Assembly: GCA_036172665.1 (NCBI GenBank)
Contig: CM069874.1
Location: forward strand, 25,193,946 to 25,257,945
Origin: Prosopocoilus inquinatus
Taxonomy: Eukaryota; Arthropoda; Insecta; Coleoptera; Lucanidae
Length of the DNA stretch: 64,000 bases
Reading direction: 5' to 3'
The notes beneath the pieces were generated by a model that was not told the DNA's origin, searched no databases, and saw nothing but the letters and a program-made list of their open reading frames with translations. Positions 44,871 to 57,652 of the stretch are shown piece after piece. A program made the position numbers and the translations under genes. Each line of letters begins with the position of its first letter. Within the stretch, counting starts at the first letter, position 1.

Positions 44871-46240
44871 ATAAAATTTAAATAATTGAATCGGCGACAT
44901 ATAGATTTGCTTACCGAACTTTTATTTTTATTTCCACCTTCTTAGTATATGACATTTTACAGGTTAATTTTATTTATGGTAGCCAAGTAAACGATAAATT
45001 ACGGGAACAGACCTGTAATGTATTACGGACTGGTGTAAGACTTAAAATTTTATAGGCTTGTAGAAAAGCAGACAAAAGCGAACGTTTTCATAAAAAATTA
45101 AAAATCGCCATGTGAAGGTGAAAATAAAAGTTTGTACGCCACACGCTTTGCAATTAATCTTTACTAGGCTTACTTCCAGCTCGCCGGTAAAAATTAATTT
45201 ACAAAGCTTGACGCGTAAAACAATTACAGGCTTGATCACATTCATGTAAAGGGCAGACGGGATTTGCCGTTGCGTGATTCTCATATTTTAATATGACTTT
45301 TGTTGTGGTAACAACCCAGTTAACACTAATGTATAGCTCTCCCCTATACATTAGTGTTACACATACAGGGTAGATTCGGACAGCAACAAAAAATTGTTCC
45401 ATTACACAAGCTTCAAAGTTATGTGTCTGATACATCAAGTTAAAAGAAGAAATTTTTTTTTTTTAGTGTAAGGTAACAATTTTTTGAATTAATTAAGTGC
45501 CTCATGTCAATACATTTTTTTAATCATTTTTAAATAATGTTCGTTTCAAAGTATTTATAACATTACTTTTCGCGTGACACAATTTCAGGCGAGGTTGCGT
45601 AATGGTATTCGTTTTTTAATATAAAATATGATACACTATGCGCCGCTAGGGGGTGGATTTGGATAATTCTGACGAGGCACACTCGGATAGTCAGCCAGTA
45701 ATGTTGAAGACGCGTTTTCTGTAATTTGTAGAATATGCCTTTCTTTTACAATTAAAACATCAAGTTTACTTGTTCATTTATAGTTTTGTATTTTTTAACT
45801 TACACGCATTATTGTAATATTTATTTTTGTGTTGCCATTTATCTGCAGAACTGCCCCTTACCCTAGGATTTACAAATAAATATTTTCCAAAACGGTTGAT
45901 CTTTGTCGGTGGTATACAGACTGAGCCAATTGTGCGTATTCGGTAGATTGGTATAGGTGCATGATTTAAAATTAGTTACAATTATACTATAGTTATATTA
46001 TAGTTCCGTGTGGGTGTGCCAGACCAGTTATGTTTTTTTTTTTTTTTTTTAATGGAACATACAGTATATTATGGTTTATTTCGATTCGTCTTTAAGATAT
46101 TGACATTTCAATGTTAAAAAATGGTATTTCTTGATGTTTTACAGATTAGATGTGATTCATAACTCCGATGTTTATGTTACTCAACTAGTTTAAATGGAAT
46201 ACCCTATATTTTATGACTATACTATGACATATGTAGTAAA
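44871..46240. other. AT-rich intergenic sequence, nothing assigned
   Basis: It contains a 36-bp hairpin at about 45325-45360 (AACACTAATGTATA and complement) and a long T-run at about 46030-46052. I see no gene. Two overlapping short minus-strand frames at 45042-45438 have no recognisable content. Confidence 0.5.
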
Positions 46241-46525
46241 TTGTTTCAAAAGCTACAACTGGAAAAATAGAATATATTCGAATTTACAGTCCAAAAATTT
46301 CTTGTTCCAAATATTACAAATTGAATCAAATTCCGTACCAGAGATAGATTAGTCAGAAACGGCCTCCTGATTCTTATATTATTAAATTTTTGTCATCAGA
46401 TATTAAATTTTTTTATGCGAATTTACTGTTCGCTCTTTTTGATTTTGATGTTGAATAGAGTAAAATAGTAAAGGAGACTGTGGTTTGAAAAATAATTGAA
46501 AATTAGTCTCCGCCCACAATAATTA

Positions 46526-46573
46526 TCCGTAGATACGTATTTCGGGAGCTAAGCTGCCGTCTTCAGTACACTA
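46526..46573 (-). ncRNA. Hammerhead ribozyme motif, 8-nt palindromic helix III
   Basis: The minus strand reads CUGAAGA (46566-46560), helix II GGCAGC/GCUCCC with one C-C mismatch, GAAA, AUACGUAU as helix III and C17 (AUC triplet). Helix I gives UGUA paired with UACG, including one wobble. A helix III this short would pair well mainly in a dimer. Confidence 0.55.
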
Positions 46574-46683
46574 CCAACTTAAAAGCTTAAACTTAAAAGC
46601 ACTAGATCTAAAAACAACCTAATCATCCATGATTTTATTAGGATGATTAGGTTATTTTTATATCTTTTTAAGTGCTTTTAAGT

Positions 46684-46736
46684 TGGTAGCTTACTGAAAA
46701 TGGCAGCTTAGTTGCCGAAATACGTATCTATGGATA
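46684..46736 (+). ncRNA. Degenerate hammerhead, opposite arm
   Basis: Same layout as the minus-strand motif, but the core reads CUGAAAA instead of CUGAAGA and helix I has a mismatch. Helix II GGCAGC/GUUGCC is fully paired. Probably inactive. Confidence 0.5.
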
Positions 46737-47220
46737 TAAAATTATTGTGGGTGGAGATTAATTTTCAATTATTGTTGAATAAAGTATTATTGATTTACAA
46801 TGCTGGGGCTTCAATTACTCGGCAATTATCTTAATAAAATATTTTTCGAGTTACATTCCGTAACTGTTGATTTGGTTTTCTTTATTTTAACTTATGTATG
46901 TATAAGTGTACACACATGTGTGTTTGTATTTTTATTTTTTATAATTTCTACTCGTAATACAAAACTGTCCTAGCCAACTCTGTACATGTTTTACTTACAC
47001 CTTTAACTTTTTCTATTTATTTTCCTGTCAAATTCCCGTGAATTTGCAATTAGTAAAGAAAAGAAACGCCTGGTGTACTCAAAATCCAATTTCAAATGTT
47101 TGAAATGTAGAGGGAAAAGGAAATAAAAAAGTACAGCTAGAATCACTATTTACATTTTACTTTATTTTTTAAACAAACTTTTAGAACTACAGGTTCGAAC
47201 AAAAGTATAGAATAGTGGCT

Positions 47221-47882
47221 GTAACTTTTTTATTTGAAAAGTTATGAAAAAATATTTAATGCAAAAGTTCTTTGATGTATTCCTACGCATGCTTTGACGT
47301 ACATTGTTTCACCGTGTTCTCTTTTGTCTTGTTGCCATGGCAACCAACTTTGGTTTTTTAAATAGTATCTATAATAACTTTTACTGAATTTCAAATGAGC
47401 GTATATTTCTCGATTCAGTAATGTAATTTTGTTGAAAAAAAGAAAAATTAAAAAAATTAAATCAGAGTGAAAGAAATATTTAGTACGACTCAATCATCAG
47501 CTTTAACCAAGAATTCTGCGGAAATATCACAACTAAAACTTATACTCAGATCTTGTTTGTCATATATAACTTCAACTGTCAAGTTTCTATAGCAAGCTTG
47601 ACCAAAAATGATAATTGTGTTTTATTACTGAATAAATTTCTTCTTTATTTTATTTTATTGTTTGGCTCATAATGACAAAAGTGTATCATTGAATGGAAAA
47701 AAATATGTTTGTCTCAAAATTGCTAAAAATAATTATAGGTACGATTTAAAAAAACAAAGTTGGTTGCCACAGCAACATAACGAAAGAAGATAAAAACAAA
47801 CTGAAAAGGTCACAACATGCTTGGCAATAAATCAAACAACCTTTATATTAAACATTTTTCATAACTTTTCAAATAAGAAAGC
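47221..47882. mobile_element. 660-bp foldback element
   Basis: Arms of about 150 bp (47221-47370 and 47735-47882) are diverged reverse complements, including GTTGCCATGGCAACCAACTT and its partner. Specific to the left duplication copy. Confidence 0.7.
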
Positions 47883-48537
47883 CATTATTCGTGATGTTTG
47901 TTCCACATTGTATGTATTTAACTATAACAATTTATAATCTGGTAACATATTCGCTACTATCTCAATACGGATACCTACTGTATACAACAGACATACACGA
48001 AACGCCTCGTATTATTATTATTATGCGTCGGATCGTTACTGAACTAGCAGTAGAATGTTACGTAATTATTATAATTCAATTTTAACAGAGTGTGTTGCAG
48101 CCCATAAAGACCATGCCTAAATCCGCCTCTGTTTATTTAACTATTAGCTGTTATTACTTTTTAATCAAATTATACATAAGGATTCAAAACATCAAGTTTA
48201 CCTTCTCTTGTGCTCAAGAAATGATAAGGAGGAACGCATATCGTTTCTGGCCTACTAATCACTGGCTACTTTTTGAGGAATTACGTCAGAATTCGTTGGA
48301 GAATAAGACGATACAGCTAAGTACGTCTCATACCAAAAGAAAGAAGCGAACTAATCTCGAATGTGGCCGACTTAAGAATTCAAACTGCTAATGTTTGTAA
48401 CTAATTTTGTATTAATTTAACTAATTATGCTTTCTTCACCTGCAATCGTACGCAAACTTGTTCTTGAGGAGTATATTGTAAGATGACAGCAGGAAAAAGC
48501 CTTAATCTGAGCGCTGGAAGACGTTGAAAAAATGACT

Positions 48538-51041
48538 CTAATCAACCAAGAGTTCGAAGTGCACCGAGCCTTGCTTGCCGACACGATCATGCTGTATATT
48601 ACGTGCCCAAGCCTTACATTCTACATTTATTAATACACCACCTGAAAAAAAAAAATACATTTTCAAACACTGTACATATTAGAGTACTGAAAGTAGCTGA
48701 GTAACATTGGCAGGTAATACTGGGTACTGATACTACGGGTATGTACCAGGTAGCGGTAATACTCGTTACCGGGTGCCTACCGGTTTTAAGTAACACTTGT
48801 CACCGGTAGAGTCAAGTTGTAGGTAGGCCACCCCTGGTAAAACTCAGTACTAAGTTTTTACCTGGTACAGCACGTAAGTAAACACTAATACTGTACGGTC
48901 AAATAAGATGCTTTAAGAAGATTTGATTACAACTAGTGGATTTGTGACTTAATAAGAAATAATGGGAAAGAAACGAGTCCTTGTAGTTAAATCTGATTTG
49001 TACATTTTTTAATATTATCAAACCGGTACCAGGTGAGTAGTGTTTTCTCGCATTTGGTCGGTAATTAGTAGGTACTATACAGTTCAATTCATGAAAGAGT
49101 ACATGCACGTCGTTTACAATACTCGTCTGTATCACAATAACTGGTCTACTTAATCACCAATACATGAATCTTTATTATACCGGAAATACGTCATTAAATT
49201 AAATTCATATATTAACTGTTGAATAACGAATTGCAGTTATTTGATTTATTTGAGTATTGTATATGAGTTTTAATAATAAAACGTTTTGTGCGTCTAGAAT
49301 AATGATTGTTGTTTGTAATTTATCGTTTACGTGTTGGATTTTCGAAGTACACAGCTACTGCTGGACTGAGATATCCAGCCGTATTTTCAAACGGAAAATA
49401 CTGTCCAGGGAAGCCGCGTATGGGTTTATACTGTATAGGACCGATGTTTTCCAAATCCGACGGATTTTCGCCTTCACACGATACCCACACTGTCTTTTCC
49501 TGTAAAAAGAATGCACACAGAGAGTGATTTATCTGAAAAAAAAACGGGTGGGTTTACTATGTCTGTTCCTTCTGCATATCTAACTTGGGCTTTTAAGTCT
49601 TCTGGCATATTGTCTGGAAGATTTGTATTATCATAGTAGTCAGGTATCCAACCATATATCTGTAAATATTTTTAAAAATCCTTTCGTTAGAAATTAGAAA
49701 AATTTTAAAAACATCCATACACCTTATTAAGTTTTAGAAAAATACAAGGACCTCCTGTGGAACTGTTATAGCCATGATTTATCGTGCAGGGTGCTGCTGC
49801 GTTAGTGAAATCGAAGTTACAAACTTTACCGGACGAAGGCTTAACTCCGTATTCACACTCTTGGACGTTCTTGGCGTAGAGATTGTATGAGATACTGTAA
49901 GCTGCACAAATATAGAGATAAAATTTCAACGGAGCTAACAACTGTGGTTTATTACCATTTACAAATTCCTTCAATTGGTTTTGCCAGTACTCTACGTTGC
50001 CTTTGTCTTTTGACTTGTACCAGATTAATGTACTCTCCACATTGCTGTGTGGATGTAGCGGCCTAAATCCGAGGCCTGAAATACATAGTTTTCTGAGTAA
50101 AAAAAAGAAAAATTTGGATATGCAATTCGATTCATTTGTTATTATATTTATCTGTATTTAAAAAAGGTAAACTTTCGAAAAAAGAAACATTTTCGGTTAT
50201 TTTTCGGAAAATGCAGTTGAAGTATATACGTATATAAATGTTCTTTCCTCTTCTAGTTTTGATTAGTTTAATAAAATGAATCAATTTGTCCAAATTTGCT
50301 TACTTGAATGATGAGAATAAACCCCGAAAAGTCGAGGAATTTTAGCAGAAGTTTTTCAAAAATAAAAAAGTATGAAATGTTTCGAAAGCTTTAATTATTG
50401 TGAGAAAAATGAACGTTCTAATAATTATTGCTATTTCAGTGCTTAAAATATTTGAGGAGATGTACTAAACCTGTATTGCTTCATAAACGTAAAGTTTTGA
50501 AACAGTAAAGTCACGAACCTGAATGAAAGTATTTATGTGTATGGAAGTCTATTGAGTAAAACCATTGGTAATATGACTTTCTTACTTAAAAATCAAAATT
50601 TTGTAAATCATCTCATTTATACAGGGGCAGTGGAAAGTTTAACTATTTTTTTTATATGCTTGCCGAAATAGGGGTTTTAATAATAAGTGCAATTTATTGA
50701 CAATCATGACTGACGAAAGCAGAATTCGGTATTGAATTAAAATAAATCAATTAATATAGTTAGTTAAAATAAATAATTTCATACATAAACATAATCTACG
50801 AAATTCCAAACTCAATCAAATAAGTAATTGCAATACATAGTATATTCTACCTGTAGTGAAAGTACTAATTTAATTCAATTCTGAAAACCTAAATCTAGAA
50901 ACTTACCCGGATTAATGAGTGAATCGTCTAATAACCTTTTGGGTTTCTTTGGGTCCAACGTATGGTAAAATACGGCTAACATAGCAGCGAAAAAACTTAC
51001 GAGCGCTGCGTAGAAAATTAAATAAAATAAAATAATTTTAC
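48538..51041 (-). CDS. Na+/K+-ATPase beta subunit (Nervana family), copy 1; N-terminal exon uncertain
   Basis: Exons are 50907-51041, 49956-50075, 49723-49901, 49558-49659, 49331-49499 and 48538-48641. All junctions are GT-AG and in frame (809 bp). The protein is a type II membrane glycoprotein that assembles with the pump's alpha subunit and is needed for its folding and delivery to the plasma membrane. The first exon shown encodes the single transmembrane helix ([17 protein letters not shown]). The ectodomain has six cysteines for the three conserved disulfides (QEC, KVC, APC, GPC, VSC, VEC). It also has the family signatures [17 protein letters not shown] and FPGQYFP, and ends HFELLVD. The short cytoplasmic part is not settled; a 13-bp candidate exon is at 52270-52282. 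It is paralogous to the gene at 57653-63300. Confidence 0.9.
48700..49080. repeat. Degenerate TACCGGT/TACCAGGTA word cluster
   Basis: Many short words such as TACCAGGTA, TTACCGGG, CTACCGGTT and ACCGGTACC are scattered over 48715-48870 and 49020-49070 in both orientations. They lie in the last intron of the copy 1 beta gene. Class unknown. Confidence 0.4.
49902..49955 (-). other. 54-bp intron, a multiple of three with no stop, conserved in both beta-subunit copies
   Basis: The boundaries are GTAAT...TGCAG on the minus strand. Removing it gives FVNAYSISY, aligning with the family (LKPYK-type) and with FVEDYKKVD in copy 2. Leaving it in would add 18 residues without a stop. Confidence 0.8.
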
Positions 51042-53297
51042 CTGGAACAAAAAAAATGAAAAACAGATTTTTAAGAAAAATATTTAAAAAGATAACTTAA
51101 TTAGAATTTTTGAAATCATAGTTTCAGTATGGTTTCAGTTTATGCAAATTAGAAGGTTTTGCACATAAATACATACACTGCGTCCACATTCCGATACTCA
51201 CCATTAGCATATATTTAAGCTTTCTCGTTGGTGTTTAATTCCATGTAATTCCATGGCGTACTAATTTCATAAGAGATTAATTTATGTTATTGTTAATATC
51301 TATAATAAAATTTTTTGGTTATCGGTGAGGTTGGGTTGGGTTGAAAAGCTCTTTTTAAAGGCTATCTAACTAACCAAAAACCTAATATGAGTGCCACATG
51401 AAAAACAAAAGTTAGCCCTAATAACTTGAAAACAAATACCAAACGGTGGTTTCTGTTTGCATCAAAAAATTTGTCTTAAAAAAGTGTCTGAACAATGTAA
51501 AAGTTTAGAAGAGGTCACATCAGGTGTTATCGAGTTATTGAGAAATATTGAAATCGTCAAATTTTGGTTTTCTTAAATAATCTTAAATTTGAATTTGAAA
51601 TGAGATTTGTTGCGAGCATTGAATTCTGCAAAACATTCCGCATTTAACCGTTGCTCTGTCTTCTAATGACCGAAATGCCAATGGTGAACATCGAAATATG
51701 GACACAGTGTATAGTTGTCCCATAATAAATAAGTTCTTTAAGCATTTGAATTCTGAGTAATTCTGTATAGGTGGTGGTAAATGAGCTAATTTTATCTACT
51801 AGAAAATAAATTTGACCTATTTTGAAATACATTTGCAATCAGAAAGTTTATTGCAATTAATAACTAACACTGCAGAACAAATTGAGGCAAGTGATTGGGG
51901 TAGAAGTGGTGGGCAAAGAATGTCTTTTTCATTTATTTACAAGATGTGCTTTTCGTTTATTTACAAGAAATAAATCTATCAAACACTGTACAAAAGGACA
52001 ATACTCGACAATTTTTGAGTTTCAGATATTATCAATGCATACCTGTGTGTGATTTTCTGAGTATTCATAACTCCAGTAAGGACAACAAAAAATTTTGTTG
52101 TTGTAGTTAATAGTAAGGCAATGGATTCTGGTAAATGTTTTACACCGGACTTGCAACAGATTCGTATCACTGATATTAGAGGTGTTAAGAAACCCGATCA
52201 TCGTCAAGTTTTGTAATATAAAAATCGAGTTGTCAGAATAACATAAATCCAAACTAACCAATTACTTACAACAGCGTGACATTTTTGAAGTCTTCTTGTC
52301 TGATCACGTCACTTATAAACGAAGACTACGAAAAGTATTTAAGAACAGATTTCATCCTAACCAAGAAGTTCATATCACCAGATAAGTAACAAAAATATTG
52401 ATAATTGTTATATTATGAATAACAAGCAGTATCATGACTAGATGATAACCCATTGACTAGAATATTTGGCTTGAGGTTTCTACATATTTTTTAAAATAAT
52501 GTTCTAAGTAAAAATACAATCTTCTTGTATTAAGCTTAGCTTATTCTCTTATTAACGTGTGTAACATATTTAGTACTTTTATTTTGAGGCACAGAATATT
52601 TTGTGCAGATCGTGCTTACGGTTTTCGTCTTTCCTTTTTAACCTTGGATTTATTTTATTGCCACTTTTTCCTCAAAGCTATATTTGTCATATAAGTCGTC
52701 ACCACACGTCAAAAATCAACTGTTTTCGAGATGCTCAGGCGGAAAAGTTGTTGTTTTTCAACTTTTAACATAATCTAAATTTAAAACTGTTAATCTGGAG
52801 TAGAGCTGTATCTGGATTTTAAACTTTGTTTAACGTAGCGGTGCCATTAATTATCGCTTAAAAATTAAAATACCTTTTCAATATTAAATTAACAATTTCA
52901 TATGTAACTTTCAGGCGTCAACAGGCAACTTTTAAGCGACACTCTCACCAAAATTTGATCTTTAATGTGTGGTGACTTATTTGAAAAGAGAAATTAATTA
53001 ACTAAATTTTTGAGCAAAATTCAAAATTACAAAAAAAAATTGGGCACATTAAAAAAAAAACGCTCCCCCAGCTTCTTGCCTGTAGTATTATAAAATTTCT
53101 CTCAAAAAGACAAAAAATAAGCAAATTGACGGATCCGATTTTTTTTTTTGAAAACAAATGATTGCTCTAAATCTATCCCTTACTTTATCGTGACCTTGTA
53201 CACATAGTCAGTATAACTTATCTCCAATGTTTTCAAGTTGCATCTTCTAGCTTCACACTGAGATACATCTTTCTTTGTTTTATCTTAAATATGATGC
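51042..53297. other. AT-rich region between the beta-subunit genes, no further gene seen
   Basis: Apart from the 13-bp candidate exon at 52270, I find no exon, RNA gene or clear inverted repeat. Confidence 0.45.
52270..52282 (-). CDS. Candidate first coding exon of beta-subunit copy 1
   Basis: ATG TCA CGC TGT T followed by the donor GTAAGT fits the phase of the transmembrane exon and would give M-S-R-C-C-K-I-I-L. A TATAAG motif lies about 30 bp upstream. Family members usually have 35-45 cytoplasmic residues, so this five-residue tail would be unusual. The evidence is only phase, a strong donor and absence of a better candidate between 51042 and 57652. Confidence 0.3.
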
Positions 53298-54256
53298 GTA
53301 TACGGTGATTCAGAATAAGTGCCCGACCCGTTAGGAGCACATTCATTAAAGTCATGCAAGAGCAAAGTTGCAAGAAATAAATATATCAAAGGCATTTAAA
53401 AAATCAAGCTCTTTTGAAACCAAAATGGAAATCATGATTTATTTCTTACGTATACATACACAACAACAAAATTCGCATGAATGAATTGCGTATTATACAT
53501 TTTTTCCACAGAAAACCATAAATGAAAAAGTCTTATAGTTTCAATTCAAGGTAAACGTTTAGTGTTTCGTTCTATTCCACGCGAGTTCATTGCTCTTGTG
53601 ACGCACTATAGCTGTACTAGTGCCTATCAACAAACTAATATCTCAATCTTCAATGCATTTTATCTCACAAACTATGGATATTAGACCTATGCATATAGAC
53701 TTCTTGTTTTCTTTTTGCGAGTACTATCTGTGGCTAGTGCTGTAAAAGTAACGAGAAAATTTGTACCCGAATGCATTCGTTAGTTCAGATATCGATACTC
53801 GTTACAAAGTATTCATTACTCTTTCCTTTCGTTACTATAGTCAGTGCTACAGTACAATTAAATAATCAGATAACGTGCATAAATATAATTTTCAACTTAA
53901 AGTTGTAATACCTAATAAGATTACTTTTATAATAATTTTGTTTGTTAAAAAATATTCAAAATACAATTACTACTTACTAAAAATGCATACATAAGCCGTG
54001 GACGGTACGTACGGGTATAAACAGTTAATAAACAATCTATTAAGAACGTAAACAACTAATAACTGAAATTACCAAATTAATAACTGATCGGAGCGCACTT
54101 TTTCGTGTCGAAACGTGAACGAAATTATACGCTATGGTCATACGAGTAACGAAATGTTTTAACAAGTAACGAATCGGTTCTTCAACTCTCATATTATACC
54201 CGTTACTCGTAAGGAATACATTAAGATCGGATAGTTATTTTGAATCACGCTGTATA
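53298..54256. mobile_element. About 960-bp element with GTATACGGTGATTCAGAATAA ends
   Basis: The left end TACGGTGATTCAGAATAA and the inverted right end TACAGCGTGATTCAAAATAA match over about 28 bp and resemble the ends of the 35889 MITE. Inside lies an opposite-strand copy (53735-53960) of the repeat at 30180-30440. No transposase. Confidence 0.55.
53735..53960 (-). repeat. Interspersed GTAACGA-rich repeat, minus-sense copy
   Basis: It contains TAATACCTAATAAGATTACT and GTAACGAGAAAATTTGTAC, the reverse complement of words at 30205-30410. Confidence 0.5.
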
Positions 54257-55274
54257 TCATTTCTCTCCACTCTGTCAAAAGCCCTTTCGAAATCAATTTT
54301 GATTTTACAGATGCATGTTTATATTCTCTTTTATACCTTTTTCAGTGATTTGTTGCATTATTCTATACACTACTTCTCTCGATCTGAATTCTAACTCTGT
54401 TTCTTTTAGCGTATGTTCCATCTGTGTTGTCACACACCAATTATTCTGGTGTAGATTTTTGTTGTGTTGCTGAACATTGTAACATCACTATAACTCTGGC
54501 ACTATTGACAATCTTGAGACACTCTCTCTTGTTTTCTTACAATACTAATTATTTTTCTTAATTCCTTCAAGCATATTCTTGAAATATTCGTCCACTGTTC
54601 CATAATTTTTGCATCCTTCTGACGCGTCTTTTCTATTTTTAACTTTAACACTTGCGGAGAAGTTTTACATTAGGTTATTGTTTGTATATAGGCTGTTTCA
54701 AATTCGACCCTCACCATGGGGATCTCGCTTATTTGAAGAAACTGACGGTAGGTTTAAATTTGATGAGCATTAACAATCAGGTGAGAAAAGGTCTCTATCT
54801 TAACTGGTATTCTAAATAACTGTAAAAAAGAAAAATTGTAATTTTCTTATTCTGTCTCTATCTTTTAGATTTAAAGAGATAGCAAAAAAATAAAAATACT
54901 TTCTTAAGGCACTTTTCAATTCTCTACCCAGCTTGAGCGAAACGGTAAAATATTTAAATGTTCTTTATCAAAATAAGTATTGTAAACTATTGTTCGAGTT
55001 ATTTGTACTGTCTTAAGCGAGTGTTTAATTAAAGTTTCTGAAATCAAGTAACGATTATTATTTGCAAATCACAAAGTCGTAATGATATACTACGAAGTTT
55101 TTAAATATAAAAATTACATAGTAACTTGTCTCAAAAGTTATACGCGAAAAAAACCGAATATGTTCGTAACCACAGTCCAAAAATTTTTTGTTTCGAAAAA
55201 ATGTTTATTTTAGAAATTAAGCCAAATTCCTTACAAGAAATAGCTTGCTCTAAAACGTCCTTACGATTCTTATA

Positions 55275-55766
55275 CTGCGTTTACACCAATGCGAACATTG
55301 TTAGCTAAAGCCTGTTTTACATTATCATAGAAAATATTACCAGAGAAGGTATATCACATTTTAGGATAGTGTAAAACAGTAAAACAAATTACTGTAGCAT
55401 CAAATCGTACAGAAGCAGATGTGTTTGTGTCCGTTTCATAACATTTCTTTGCTGATATTTTTTGATACTATTTTCTTGTAACATATATTAGTACAATCTA
55501 AAACAGCCTCAATACTGTAATGTTATTCAAGCACAATTGTTGATAGAAATTTCATTAAAATACAATTAGCTGCCAATGTTGCAGCATTCGCTGATATAGT
55601 GAAATGAATGAATGAAATTTCTATTAACAATTGTGCTTTAATAAAAATTTACCCATCGTTTCCTTTTGCAGTTGTTGCCCATTCGTAGTAAATCATTACA
55701 AACCGCCACTGAAACTGTATGAGAACAAATGTTAGCTAACATATTCGCATTGGTATAGAACGCAGC
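55275..55766. mobile_element. 492-bp MITE, CTGCGTTTACACCAATGCGA ends
   Basis: The left CTGCGTTTACACCAATGCGA and the inverted right CTGCGTTCTATACCAATGCG match over about 35 bp. An inner inverted repeat (AATTGTTGATAGAAATTTCA) lies near 55535-55640. The left duplication copy reads through at the matching place (near 46375), so this insertion is specific to the right copy. Confidence 0.75.
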
Positions 55767-57652
55767 ATTTTATTTATTATGATAAACTATTTATCTTTTA
55801 ACTTCCTTTTAATAATAAAAGGTAGATTACGTCATAGCAACGTGTATTCATGTGATTGATGTTGATGAATTAATTTTATTTAATCCGAAAGCGATACTTT
55901 TTGCACTTTTGGTCTAAAAGGAAGTTAAAAGTTTGGCGTATATCTTTTTCCCATTTGAACTAGTGCCTTGGAATTTAATAAGTTCTCGAGATGTTCCATT
56001 TTTTTATTATCTGGCCATCCAATATTAAATTTTCGTCTTTAAATATTAAATTTCTTAATGCAGGTTACGTTTTGCCATTTTCGATGTTGAACAAAGTATT
56101 TTTTTTATTTACTTCACTGGCTTCAATTACTACACAAATGTTTTTAATAACCCATTTTCCGACTTTCTTCATCTTAATTTATGTAGGTGTTTGTATTTAA
56201 CTTACAATTTCCTTTGTATATACTTCCTTGGTATCTGCTCAAACTCTGCATGTTTCACTTACGTCTTTAATTTTTTCCTTAATTGTCATTATTTTTCTAT
56301 CAAATTGAGCATTCGTGAATTTCAAATTAATTGAAAAAAGTCTGCTGTATGTATTTTATTCAGACGTTTGAAGCGTAGGGGACAAGAAGGGAAAAAAATA
56401 GAACTGCATTCACTATTTATATTTTACTTTATTTTTTAATAAACTTTTATATTTAAGCATAATGAAATAATTTATACTATGCGCAATGCAACTGCACACA
56501 TGAAATAGAGTCAAGAACATGGAATACTATGTCGAACATTAGACCATGTATTCGAATTATTAACTATTTCCACATTGCTTACAACAATGTATGGCGAACA
56601 ACTTGAATCAATAATTTTTATTGGGCGTCGGGACAATGCGAAAGAAAAAGAGAAACGAAAACGGTTCTGCAGGTCGAATATTTCACTTACGGTAAATTAC
56701 AAATCTATGTTTTTGTTTTTAACTAGACTCTATGTATTACAGGTAACAGTTAGTATCTATTTCATAACAATTTCCTTCAATTTTGTTCTGTATTCTTAAC
56801 CACTTGTTCTTTTAATAGAACTAGCTTTAACAGTAGTGCTCACTTTGAAACAACATACAGTAAAATATTAACACCCAATAAAATATTATGACAGTTTACG
56901 GCGCAAGGATATATACACAGGACAGACTGGCCAAATATTTTAAATCAATATGGTGTGATTTATGTTTTAGTTTTATTGCGCTTTACATTTCGTACTGCGT
57001 TTGTGCATTATTATATAAATATAATAAAATATAAATTTGTTGATTAACGAAAAACTGCTTAAAAACTATAAAACATTAATATGCAAATATCTAACACGGA
57101 CACTGTACGCAACAGACATACACGAAATGTTTCGTATTATTATTATTAACAATTATTATTCTGATGCGTCGGTACGTTATTGGCGATACCGAACTTGCAG
57201 CAGAACGGTTCGTAATTAAATTTTGATGAATGCAGTGTGTAAACCTATTCAACAACTGCTGATGAGCACTCACTTAGATATTATTATTTGTTAATAAAAT
57301 TACACATAAGTAATGAGAAATGAAAAAGAAGAATGCAGATCGTTTTTGGCGAACTAATCACTGGCGACTTGTTTTGAGGAATTACGTTAGAATTCGATGG
57401 AAAAAAAAACAACACAGCTAAGTACAGCGCCTCGTACCATAAGAAGCGAATTAATCTTAACAACTACCGTGGCAGATTTAAGAATTCAAACTGCTAACGT
57501 TTGTGAACTAATTATTCATTGAACTAAACTAATTAACCGTCACGCTTTTTTCACCTACGATCGTACGTAAACTTGTTCTTCTGTGGTATATTGTAAGATG
57601 GCATTTGGAATAGGCCTTGGTCTCGGCGCTGGGGGACGACGAAACATTGAAT

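Larger units (their letters stand above)
46470..46790. mobile_element. Inverted-repeat element with hammerheads, Penelope-like terminus
   Basis: Arms of about 115 bp (46480-46595 and 46670-46785) are reverse complements and each contains the body of a hammerhead. The equivalent point of the right duplication copy lacks the element. Paired hammerheads with a very short helix III inside repeated ends are a known feature of Penelope-like retroelements; no reverse transcriptase is present here. Confidence 0.65.
46241..51041. repeat. Tandem segmental duplication, left copy
   Basis: Sequence from about 46241 matches that from about 55127 (CAGTCCAAAAATTTCTTGTT-like words), continuing through the 3' flank, all visible exons and the introns of the Na+/K+-ATPase beta gene. 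Intron text at 50528 also returns at 63868. Insertions specific to this copy are the 46470 and 47221 elements. Confidence 0.85.

Noticed and set aside
45042..45438. Cysteine-containing short minus-strand frames
   Set aside because: Two overlapping frames, a hairpin inside, no splice continuation and no family resemblance.
45643..45660. CTCF-like word CCGCTAGGGGGTGG
   Set aside because: It matches only part of the vertebrate motif and not the insect core AGRKGGCGC.
51191..51260. Possible first exon of beta-subunit copy 1 ending at GTGAGT
   Set aside because: The frame opened by its ATG meets a TAA just before the donor, and the other frame ends earlier.
55640..55690. Possible beta-subunit first exon ending at GGGTAAAT
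   Set aside because: It lies inside the 55275-55766 MITE and lacks a usable start in phase.
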